The position numbers were made by a program, and so were the translations under genes. The notes beneath the pieces were generated by a model. That model saw only the letters and a program-made list of their open reading frames with translations. It did no database searches and was not told the origin of the DNA. From NCBI GenBank assembly GCA_013360495.1, contig JABWBM010000008.1, positions 1-37,246 on the forward strand: 37,246 nt of DNA, written 5' to 3'. Below, piece after piece: positions 15,636 to 22,641 of this stretch (within the stretch, counting starts at the first letter, position 1; every line of letters starts with the position of its first letter). Source of the DNA: Planctomycetaceae bacterium (GTDB lineage: Bacteria > Planctomycetota > UBA8742 > UBA2392 > JABWBM01).

Positions 15636-17294
15636 ATGACGACCCCCGACACACCATCCGCTCCGCCCACCATGAGCCACACGCTGCGTTCCGCGGGCGT
15701 CACATCCATCGGGACATTCACTTCGCGCCTGCTCGGCCTTGGCCGCGATGTGGCGATGGCGTCGTTCTTCGGGGCGGGGGCCGCGGTCGACGCGTTTTTC
15801 ATGGCGTTTATGATCCCGAACCTCTTTCGCGCGCTCTTTGGCGAAGGGGCCTTGAGCCAGATCGCCATACCCGCGCTCGCGCGCGTTAAAGAAACCAGGC
15901 CCCACACAGACGCCGAACGTCTCGTCTCAATCCTGATGGGCATCCTTGTTCTGATCCTCGCGGCGATTACCGTCATTGGGTGCGCAGGTATATGGGTGGC
16001 CGAGCCGGAGTGGTTCGGCTTCGAGGGCGATACGGCAAAATGGGAACAGTTCCGGCGCTACTTCACCGTCCTCTTCCCTCTCGTGCTCTGTTTTTGCGTT
16101 GCGGCGCTGCAAACGGGGGTGCTCAACACCTGGGGCCGCTTCGCGGTTCCGTCGCTGATGTCGGCGCTGCAAAACGTCTTGTGGATTTCCGCTATCGCGT
16201 TCGCTGTTACGCTTTTTCCTGAGAAACCTATCGAAGAGCGACTATCGATCGTCTGCGCTGGCATCCTGCTCGGCGGGCTCGCCCAAGTCGCCGTGCAATG
16301 GCAGAGCATGCGAAACCTCGGATTTCATGTCCGCCCGCGAGTCACATTCCGTGATGAGAATGTGCGTGAGGTTGGACGGGCCGTGCTGCCCGTGCTTTTG
16401 GCGAGCGGCGTGACGCAGATCAATTTACTGCTCGGGATGGTCATGGCCGAATGGCTCGTCGAGGGCGACGGCGCGGTGGCAGCGTATGGCTACGCCAACC
16501 GTTTCTATCAGTTCCCGCTCGGCATCGTGAGCATCGCCATGGGAACCGCGATTTTCCCGATGCTCGCGCGCTACGCCTCGCGCGGCGAGCACGAAAAAGT
16601 CACTGGCGGTTTGTTAAACGGCATCCGCCTGCTGATGTTCATCGCGTTGCCCGCGACGGCGGGCCTGCTGATCCTCAACGACGCTATTATCACCAGCGTG
16701 TATATGAGGGGGGAGTTTTCCGCCAACGATGCCATGCGTTCGGGCCGGGTGCTGTTGTTCCTTTCGATGGGGCTGCCGGTGGTTTCGGCGTCAATCATCC
16801 TGCTGCGCGGGTTTCACGCCATTGGGGAGCGGCGCACGCCGATGCGTGTGGCGTTGGCCTCTGTCGTCGTGAGTTTCGTTACGAACTACCTTCTCGTACA
16901 GACGACACTGGAGGAAGCGGGAATCGCGGCAGGCGCGCTGATCGCGTCGTGTTTCAATCTTGCGGCATTGGCGTTGATTCTGCGCCGTCGGTTGAAGGGG
17001 ACGCTGATCGAGTCTGCGCGGCTCGATTCGATCCCGGTTTCCGACCGTCTCGCGCAGCCGATGTCGCGCACGATGGTTCGAGAGTTTACGGGGTCGCTCT
17101 TGCGCGCTGGTGCGCTCTCGGGCGCCATGGCCGCCGGGGTGTGGGGCGCGCTGAAGGCACTGCCTCCCGTCGAGCGTGGGGACCTGCAGGGCATCGCGAC
17201 GACGCTCGGCGCGGTGGGCATCGGCATGGCGGTTTACGCTGTCTTGAGCGTCCTGTTCGCGCGTAATGAAATCCGCGAACTCTTGCGGCGCTAG
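15636..17294 (+). CDS. murJ: Lipid II flippase MurJ (MviN family)
   Basis: The 552-residue polytopic protein carries the MurJ signature SAGVTSIGTFTSRLLGLGRDV, then FFGAGAAVDAFFMAFMIPNLFRALFGEGALSQIAIPAL, with the conserved Arg residues of the central cavity, and about 14 membrane helices. It moves the peptidoglycan precursor lipid II across the inner membrane. Length is close to the usual 510-550. An internal ATG at 15672 (MSHTLRSAG) could also be the start, since homology begins only there. No clear ribosome binding site precedes either. Its TAG stop overlaps that of the convergent BNR-repeat gene (CTAG, 17291-17294). Confidence 0.95.
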   Translation: MTTPDTPSAPPTMSHTLRSAGVTSIGTFTSRLLGLGRDVAMASFFGAGAAVDAFFMAFMIPNLFRALFGEGALSQIAIPALARVKETRPHTDAERLVSILMGILVLILAAITVIGCAGIWVAEPEWFGFEGDTAKWEQFRRYFTVLFPLVLCFCVAALQTGVLNTWGRFAVPSLMSALQNVLWISAIAFAVTLFPEKPIEERLSIVCAGILLGGLAQVAVQWQSMRNLGFHVRPRVTFRDENVREVGRAVLPVLLASGVTQINLLLGMVMAEWLVEGDGAVAAYGYANRFYQFPLGIVSIAMGTAIFPMLARYASRGEHEKVTGGLLNGIRLLMFIALPATAGLLILNDAIITSVYMRGEFSANDAMRSGRVLLFLSMGLPVVSASIILLRGFHAIGERRTPMRVALASVVVSFVTNYLLVQTTLEEAGIAAGALIASCFNLAALALILRRRLKGTLIESARLDSIPVSDRLAQPMSRTMVREFTGSLLRAGALSGAMAAGVWGALKALPPVERGDLQGIATTLGAVGIGMAVYAVLSVLFARNEIRELLRR

Positions 17295-18442
17295 GTCTTC
17301 GCGAACCTCACCGAATAGACCGGCGGAAAGTTGTTGCCGGCGCACTGCCATGATTCGCCGCGATCCTCGGAGATGTACAGGTTGCCCGTGGTGCTGGCGA
17401 AGGCGAGCCGGTCGCCGCTGATGTCAAGCGCATGACGGAAGACGATGTCATAGCATTGCTGTTGCGGCAGTCCCTTGCGCAATTCCTTCCATGTCTTGCC
17501 GCCATCGTCAGTGCGGCAGACCAGCAACGCGCCTTTGATGGCGGCGCGGTTCATGTCGGCCTCGGCGGGTACAACCCATGCGACGTCGGGGTTCTTCTCG
17601 TCTGCGGTGATGGGAAAGCCGAATCGGGCCGGGCCCTTCTCCTGTGAAACTCTTGTCCATGTCTTCGCGCCGTCGGTTGAGCGGAAGATGCCGCCGTGGT
17701 TCTGCTGCCAGAGTGTGTCAGGGTTTGACGGAGAAGCCACGACACAGTGCGGATCATGCCCGGCCACGGGCTGCTGCTCATCGGGAGTGCCGATCGATGC
17801 CATACCCTTGTTACGAGGCGTCCAAGTCTTGCCGTCATCGGTTGTCTCGAACACGCCGGCGCTGCTGATGGCGACGAATACGTGTTTCGAGTCGCGCGGG
17901 TCGACGATGATGGAATGAATTGCCGGAAAATCGCGGCCGCCGCCCGTCCAGTCGGTGAGACGCGAAGGGTGGTCCCAGAGGCCGCGCACGAGTTCCCAGG
18001 ATTCGCCGCCGTCGTTGCTGACGAAAAGGCCACCGGGTTCGGTTCCTATATAGAGGCGTTTGGGCTTATCTTTGCCGCCTTCGGCCATGCACCACATGTA
18101 ACTCAAGACCGCCGGCGCGCGTTTGGCTTTGCCGGCCTCGGAGAGTTGGAAGTCGGCGCCAAAGAGTTCGTGAATGGGAGCTCCCTGCATCTCGCCGTCG
18201 GGATACTTGGGACGTTCGGTTTCCTTCCATGTTTCGCCCATGTCGGTTGAACGCTGCAATTTCTGGCCCCAATGGCCGTGGTCAAGACAAGCCCAGAGCG
18301 CGCCGTTGCGCGAGTCAACCATGGCGTAGGACACTGGAGCGCCGGCGTGCGCCTGACGCAGCAGACTCCAGTGGCCCTTCTTGTCGCGCTGAACGATGAT
18401 GAGGCCCTTGCGGGTACCGAGAAGAAGCGTATCGCTTGCCAT
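17291..18442 (-). CDS. BNR/Asp-box repeat protein (sialidase-like beta propeller)
   Basis: The 383-residue protein has six Asp-box motifs of the type SxDxGxTW: STDMGETW (65-72), SNDGGESW (142-149), TTDDGKTW (200-207), STDGAKTW (255-262), TDDGGKTW (311-318) and SEDRGESW (358-365). This predicts a beta propeller like that of sialidases and the Ycf48/VPS10 group. No signal peptide is seen, and the sialidase arginine triad is not evident, so an enzymatic claim is not supported. The ATG at 18442 is preferred over GTG at 18448 because GGAG lies five bases upstream. A MITE-like inverted repeat begins about 15 bases upstream of the start and probably forms much of its leader region. Confidence 0.88.
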   Translation of the reverse strand: MASDTLLLGTRKGLIIVQRDKKGHWSLLRQAHAGAPVSYAMVDSRNGALWACLDHGHWGQKLQRSTDMGETWKETERPKYPDGEMQGAPIHELFGADFQLSEAGKAKRAPAVLSYMWCMAEGGKDKPKRLYIGTEPGGLFVSNDGGESWELVRGLWDHPSRLTDWTGGGRDFPAIHSIIVDPRDSKHVFVAISSAGVFETTDDGKTWTPRNKGMASIGTPDEQQPVAGHDPHCVVASPSNPDTLWQQNHGGIFRSTDGAKTWTRVSQEKGPARFGFPITADEKNPDVAWVVPAEADMNRAAIKGALLVCRTDDGGKTWKELRKGLPQQQCYDIVFRHALDISGDRLAFASTTGNLYISEDRGESWQCAGNNFPPVYSVRFAKT

Positions 18443-18457
18443 ATTCACTCCAAAAGA

Positions 18458-18573
18458 TTTTTAACCACGGGCACAAAGGCCGCCAAGGAAGACACAAAAC
18501 GGACAAATCGCGTTCCAAGTTTTATAAAAACCTCGCGATATTATCTTCTTCCTTTGTGTTCTTGTGGTTCAAA
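18458..18573. repeat. MITE-like imperfect inverted repeat without coding capacity
   Basis: The left end (AACCAC at 18463-18468, ACAAAGG at 18473-18479) is mirrored by the right end (CCTTTGT at 18551-18557, GTGGTT at 18564-18569), giving an element of roughly 115 bp that is AT-richer than its surroundings. AACCAC/ACACAAAGG-type ends resemble the short dispersed repeats seen in many genomes. It encodes nothing convincing. It lies between the BNR gene and mreB. Confidence 0.5.
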
Positions 18574-18676
18574 TTCTTTCTCCCCCGGAATGGCTCAAGT
18601 CACGGCAGGGACAGGCCGATAGCCCCGATGAGGCTGCCATATCGGCCGCCCTACGTTATTGAACGATTGCCCAATA

Positions 18677-18691
18677 GGACTCCAAGAGTCC
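18677..18691. other. Small hairpin in the mreB leader
   Basis: GGACTC and GAGTCC pair around a CAA loop, 19 bases upstream of the mreB start. A wider pair, GGCCGAT and ATCGGCC, lies further upstream in the same intergenic region. This could fold in the mRNA leader; a regulatory role is not established. Confidence 0.25.
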
Positions 18692-18710
18692 CCAACAGAG
18701 CGGAATACCC

Positions 18711-19775
18711 ATGGCTATTCTCGACAAGTTCCTCGGCATGTTCTCGCAAGACATCGGCATCGACCTCGGCACGGCCAACTGCGTCGTCGGCACGCGTATG
18801 GAAGGTATCGTGCTCTGCGAACCCTCCGTGGTCGCCGTCAACAAGGACACGCAGGAAGTATTGATGAACGGCGCCGCCGTCGGCAACTCCGCGAAGAAGA
18901 TGCTCGACAAGGTTCCGGGAAACGTCGAGGCCATCCGCCCGCTCAAAAACGGCGTGATCGCAAGCTTCGAAATCACCGAAGCCATGATCGCCTATTTCAT
19001 CCGCAAAGTTTCGAACCGTAGCTGGGGCATCAAGCCGCGCCTGATCGTCTCCGTCCCCATGGGCATCACCAGCGTGGAAAAGCGCGCGGTGGTGGAATCC
19101 TGCGAACGGGCCGGGGCGCGCGAAGTCTACCTCATCGAACAGCCTATGGCCGCAGCCCTTGGCGCCGGCCTGCCCATCAGCGACCCCGCCGGCTCCATGA
19201 TCGTCGACATCGGTGGCGGCACCAGCGACGTTGCCGTGATTTCGCTATCAGGTGTCGTTGAATACTGCACGCTGCGCACCGCGGGCGACGACCTGAACAA
19301 CGCCATCGTCGACCACATGAAGAAGAACTACAACCTGCTCGTGGGTGAGCAGACGGCCGAGCGCATCAAGATCAGCATCGGGTCCGTGGCCCCGCTCGCC
19401 GAAATCGGCGAGCAGGAAATGACCATGGACGTCAAAGGCCGCTCGACTCGCACGCACCTGCCGGGCAAAGCGGTGATTTCCTCCGTCGAAGTACGCGAAG
19501 CTTTGCGTCCCGTGGCGGACAAGATCGTCGAAGCCATCAAAGATGTTCTCAAGCGCACGCCCCCCGAACTGGCGGCTGACCTCGTTGACCGCGGCATCAC
19601 GCTCGCGGGTGGCGGCGCCTACCTGCGCGGCTTGGCCTGGCTGATCGAGAAGGAAGTGGGCCTGTCCTGCAAAGCGTGCGACGAGCCGCTTTATGCCGTC
19701 GCGCGCGGCACGGCCGCCGTGATGGAGTCCTTCGAGCAGCTCAAGGATGTGCTACAGTCCAGCAACGACATATAA
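18711..19775 (+). CDS. mreB: Rod shape-determining protein MreB
   Basis: The 354-residue actin homologue has phosphate loop IGIDLGTANC near the start, PLKNGVIASFEITEAMI, VSVPMGITSVEKRAV, the second phosphate loop IVDIGGGTSDVAVISL, and the adenosine motif ITLAGGGAYLRGL. It forms membrane-bound filaments that guide lateral cell-wall synthesis, so a rod or elongated cell is expected. Length matches the family (about 345). The usual mreC and mreD neighbours are absent; a strong terminator follows 24 bases after the stop, so it is transcribed alone. This may be one of several MreB paralogues. The ATG at 18711 is preceded by a GCGGAA-type site. Confidence 0.95.
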   Translation: MAILDKFLGMFSQDIGIDLGTANCVVGTRMEGIVLCEPSVVAVNKDTQEVLMNGAAVGNSAKKMLDKVPGNVEAIRPLKNGVIASFEITEAMIAYFIRKVSNRSWGIKPRLIVSVPMGITSVEKRAVVESCERAGAREVYLIEQPMAAALGAGLPISDPAGSMIVDIGGGTSDVAVISLSGVVEYCTLRTAGDDLNNAIVDHMKKNYNLLVGEQTAERIKISIGSVAPLAEIGEQEMTMDVKGRSTRTHLPGKAVISSVEVREALRPVADKIVEAIKDVLKRTPPELAADLVDRGITLAGGGAYLRGLAWLIEKEVGLSCKACDEPLYAVARGTAAVMESFEQLKDVLQSSNDI

Positions 19776-19799
19776 GCTCGTATAATTGAGTCGTGACTA

Positions 19800-19828
19800 C
19801 GCCCCGCTTAACGCGGGGCGTTTTCGTT
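19800..19828 (+). terminator. Rho-independent terminator of mreB
   Basis: An 8-bp GC-rich stem (CGCCCCGC at 19800-19807 and GCGGGGCG at 19813-19820) with loop TTAAC is followed by TTTTCGTT. It has the expected structure on the plus strand only, 24 bases after the mreB stop. Confidence 0.9.
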
Positions 19829-19903
19829 GATGCGTTCATTGAACGCGCCGAAGCCTGTATCGTTTCCCGCCGGTCATCTCACGCCAAGCCTTTTGCACAG
19901 CCG

Positions 19904-21415
19904 TCAAGCCCGCACAGAATATGAATCGAACACATACCCTCTTTTTTGCGCGCGGCGAAAGAATCGCCGCGCTTTCTGGAGCAACGCAGTGGAATATGCC
20001 GAGCGCGATAGTTTCTCCGCGATCGCGACAACATTGCGATAGTGGGTAGCCCGAACGAGCAAGGGCGGTGATTCTTCCGGATCCATTGCGCCAAAACATT
20101 CGTCCGACGCTTTCAAATGATCGGTCGCGCGCCGTTCATCTCCCGCGATCCGCGCGAGCTGCGTCGCGGTGACCTCCATAATGAAAGTATTGATCGATGC
20201 GCGTTTCCCTGTGCCGGGATTGTCCGGAATCGCTTTGAAGGACTCGATGAAAGGATCAATGATGTTTTTGCTTGGTTCGAAAAGCGCCTGATAGAGATAT
20301 TTCGCCCGGGCGTAGTTCTGAGTTTCTGGCCCGATCACGGCCTGCTTGCCGAGGACATACTGGTCGCATGCCCTTTTCACCTGTTCGGGCCGTTCCGTCC
20401 AGCAGGCGAACTGCACGATGGTCGGCGCAACGCGTCCCCCCGTTCGAGCGCGCTCCAAGATCTCATCGAAGTTTTGCAATCCGAGATAGAGCTGAGCGCG
20501 CAAGGGAATACCGCGGTATTGATCCTGATAGTGCTGCGTCATGCCGGAGAACGCCTGACCGATGCGGGCGGCGCCGCGATGAAGGCTGCCGCTTTCGATA
20601 TCGAGCCATCCGGTAAGCATGGAAAGCAGCCTGCGCACCTGCCATTCCTTTCCGCGCCTGCCGGTGAGCGCAAGCATGGCGCGGCATACAGCCCGGCTTT
20701 CTCCCATAAGCCCGTTCTTGAAAAGCACATGGGCGAAATTGCAGGCGTCGAGACAGTCCGCCTCCGTGACGCGGGTTCCTTTGCGCAACGCGCGCGTGAA
20801 CGACTCGCGTTGCAGGTCCATGGCGCGCTCGAACCGCAGCTTTTTGAACTCATAGGCCGCCGACACGGCGACGAGACGCGAGTCCAGCTCATCGTCGTCG
20901 CACAGCCTTGACACCTGATCGAGCGCGGTTTTGAGAAAGTCCGCGCGTTTGAGTTCGGAGGCGTTCACTGCGGCGTCAAATTCCACCAAGAGTTCCCGGT
21001 AGGTTGCGGTCACCCTCTCATTGAGTTGCTTGCGAACGGTCTCGTACGCGCCGAGCGCCGTGTTGAGCTCGTTGACCATTTTCGCGTGGGCCTTACCGGT
21101 CAGCGCGCCAAGGCGCATCTTCGAGATGTTGGTCATCGCCTGCACCAGCTCGACGATGTTGGACGCGGTTTCCCCGGCGCCGGCAGCGATGTCGGAGAGG
21201 AAGGGGGCGCCCTCGCCCGTCAGCAGCCATGCCGGGTTGACGCCGGCGTTCTTCACCAGCGCAGCGCCGAACTCGATGGGCACGCGGGTACCGCGCAGAT
21301 AGCGGCTGACGTTGTTGCGGGTGGTTCCGACCTTGCGGGCGATTTCGGCCTGGTTGATGTGGTCACAAAGCTGGTTGAGGCGTTGACGAATCCCATCTGA
21401 AGCGAAAGCGTCCAT
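19904..21415 (-). CDS. XRE-family regulator with long helical C-terminal domain
   Basis: The 503-residue protein has an N-terminal helix-turn-helix at about 19-44 (INQAEIARKVGTTRNNVSRYLRGTRVP), followed by GVNPAWLLTGEGAPFL as in Cro/CI-type repressors. The remaining 400 residues are mostly helical, with repeated patterns that could be TPR-like (for example 200-420), probably for ligand or protein binding. The start is the ATG at 21415, with GAGGAGAG four bases upstream; an in-frame extension to 21475 is not needed. An inverted repeat at 21469-21491 in its upstream region may be its own operator. It is divergent from the small secreted-protein gene at 21615. Confidence 0.85.
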   Translation of the reverse strand: MDAFASDGIRQRLNQLCDHINQAEIARKVGTTRNNVSRYLRGTRVPIEFGAALVKNAGVNPAWLLTGEGAPFLSDIAAGAGETASNIVELVQAMTNISKMRLGALTGKAHAKMVNELNTALGAYETVRKQLNERVTATYRELLVEFDAAVNASELKRADFLKTALDQVSRLCDDDELDSRLVAVSAAYEFKKLRFERAMDLQRESFTRALRKGTRVTEADCLDACNFAHVLFKNGLMGESRAVCRAMLALTGRRGKEWQVRRLLSMLTGWLDIESGSLHRGAARIGQAFSGMTQHYQDQYRGIPLRAQLYLGLQNFDEILERARTGGRVAPTIVQFACWTERPEQVKRACDQYVLGKQAVIGPETQNYARAKYLYQALFEPSKNIIDPFIESFKAIPDNPGTGKRASINTFIMEVTATQLARIAGDERRATDHLKASDECFGAMDPEESPPLLVRATHYRNVVAIAEKLSRSAYSTALLQKARRFFRRAQKRGYVFDSYSVRA

Positions 21416-21468
21416 ACGACTCTCCTCTACCTGAATGCCGACGATGCCCTGCGTCGAGTTACAGTTTA

Positions 21469-21491
21469 GATACAAACAGGCGGCTTGTACC
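21469..21491. promoter_or_regulatory. Candidate operator between XRE regulator and secreted-protein gene
   Basis: GATACAA at 21469-21475 and TTGTACC at 21485-21491 are inverted half-sites with one mismatch, separated by nine bases. The site lies 54 bases upstream of the regulator start and on the far side of the divergent gene. Related strings (CTGTAAGTACTGTACC) lie near 21531-21546. Regulator binding here is inference. Confidence 0.35.
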
Positions 21492-21614
21492 TATTAAGGA
21501 ACCATTTCCCACGCCGTCACAACATTCAATCTGTAAGTACTGTACCATATTTGCAAGTCAGGGCGAATGGAGCGTTTCCATAAGCGACCGAGATAAGGCG
21601 ATAAGGAGTTATGT

Positions 21615-22067
21615 ATGAACACGATGTCAAAAATGATGGTTGGGACAACGGTTGTCGTCTGCGCACTATTTACCTCGCTTTGCGATAATGTTGTGGGTGC
21701 TGTGGCGATTGGAGGGGGAAGTGGTGAACGCGCCGCTGAAGGCCTTCCGGCCGGGCCAACCAAAACTTATACCGGAACCATACGAGCCCTTGGGTCTGGG
21801 ACTGCAATAGATGTAACAATTATTCCTGGGCGTGGGTCAATCGAGATTAAGAGAGGGGGAGCTTACGGCCCGTCGCTCGGAAAACAATCCGGGACTTGGA
21901 AACTGGGAAATGAAGGGAAGTGGAACTTTCAAGGTGGTTATGGCATCAATGCTTGGAACGTGAATTGTCCTGGTTCTGGCCATGCCAACTTGGACCTGCT
22001 CGGCGCAGACGGCGAGCCGGGGTCCGATGGGGAACCGGATACCACCATGCAAGTCAACGTCAATTGA
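21615..22067 (+). CDS. Small secreted protein, unknown function
   Basis: The 150-residue protein starts at ATG 21615 behind AAGGAG six bases away. A signal peptide covers about residues 1-29 (hydrophobic VGTTVVVCALFTSL, probable cleavage after VVGA). The mature part is Gly-rich and looks beta-stranded (TYTGTIRALGSG, DVTIIPGRGSIEIKRGG, GTWKLGNEGKWNFQGGYG), with an acidic end (GEPGSDGEPDTTMQ). I recognise no family. Base composition is less GC-rich than in surrounding genes, and it is preceded by a divergent XRE regulator, so it could be recently acquired. The double-glycine peptide gene follows 244 bases later. Confidence 0.75.
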   Translation: MNTMSKMMVGTTVVVCALFTSLCDNVVGAVAIGGGSGERAAEGLPAGPTKTYTGTIRALGSGTAIDVTIIPGRGSIEIKRGGAYGPSLGKQSGTWKLGNEGKWNFQGGYGINAWNVNCPGSGHANLDLLGADGEPGSDGEPDTTMQVNVN

Positions 22068-22311
22068 TGATTGGCGGGTTATTCGTGATTCGCAGAAAAC
22101 CTCACGCTGTTCATTGGGAGCTAGTTCCATATTGGGTTCAATAAACCGTCGCGTCCCGCAATTGGATCACTTTGTGTAAGCAACATAGCACTCATTCGGC
22201 TTCGCCGCGTATATTTCCAAATGTTGGTGACGCGGTGGTCGCGCCCAACAAGAAGGGCTCGTTGTTCCACGGTGGAGCGACGAGAAGAAGATCAAGAAGG
22301 GATTTCGAATC

Positions 22312-22446
22312 ATGAACAAGTTGAGCGAGAAGAAATTGTCATTGGTTAAAGGCGGATACGTCCTGATCGGTGGGACAATTGTTTACGGCGGCGGTGGTAC
22401 CACAACGACCCGTCCTGGGTTTAATCGTTGCCAAGCTCCTTGCTAG
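22312..22446 (+). CDS. Peptide precursor with double-glycine leader (candidate bacteriocin/RiPP)
   Basis: This 44-residue gene begins MNKLSEKKLSLVKGG. That matches the double-glycine leader pattern (LSxxxLxxVxGG) that C39-peptidase ABC transporters cleave after the second Gly. The predicted core is 29 residues, starts YVLIGGTIVYGGGG, has a Thr run (TTTT), and ends NRCQAPC, with two Cys that could form a disulfide or thioether bridge. AGGGA lies nine bases upstream of the ATG, and a strong terminator follows 24 bases after the stop, so it is a complete small transcription unit. No transporter, immunity or modification gene is recognisable next to it. Function is inferred from the leader only. 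Confidence 0.65.
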   Translation: MNKLSEKKLSLVKGGYVLIGGTIVYGGGGTTTTRPGFNRCQAPC

Positions 22447-22470
22447 ACATCGCTGGGGCCGAGTGATCCT

Positions 22471-22503
22471 ACGGGCGCTCTTCGGGGCGCCCGTCTTCTT
22501 TTA
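22471..22503 (+). terminator. Rho-independent terminator of the peptide gene
   Basis: ACGGGCGC (22471-22478) and GCGCCCGT (22487-22494) form an 8-bp stem with an eight-base loop, followed by CTTCTTTT. It sits 24 bases after the stop of the double-glycine peptide gene. Confidence 0.9.
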
Positions 22504-22600
22504 GATGCGCTTCAACCCAATGTACCCATATTGGAACAAAAATAGCAGCCGAAAAGCGCATAAAACGCACCCGTCCTGTACCATTTCTGTCGTCGGCAAA

Positions 22601-22638
22601 AGGACACAGAGGCACAGAAACCACAGAGACGGGAGAGG
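22601..22638. repeat. Short CACAGA-type repeat cluster
   Basis: Three related units (ACACAGAGG, CACAGAAAC and CACAGAGAC) follow one another directly upstream of the 752-residue protein gene, and the end of the cluster provides its GGGAGAGG ribosome binding site. Such CACAGAG strings are common dispersed intergenic repeats. I found no inverted partner nearby. Confidence 0.4.
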
Positions 22639-22641
22639 CTT

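Noticed and set aside
19800-19828. Bidirectional terminator serving also the XRE regulator gene
   Set aside because: On the minus strand the stem is followed by a mixed sequence (GTAGTCACGAC) without a T-run, so it appears to work for mreB only.
22220-22348. A short open frame overlapping the start of the double-glycine peptide gene in another frame
   Set aside because: It has no ribosome binding site and an Arg/Glu-rich product typical of out-of-frame translation; the peptide frame has leader, site and terminator.
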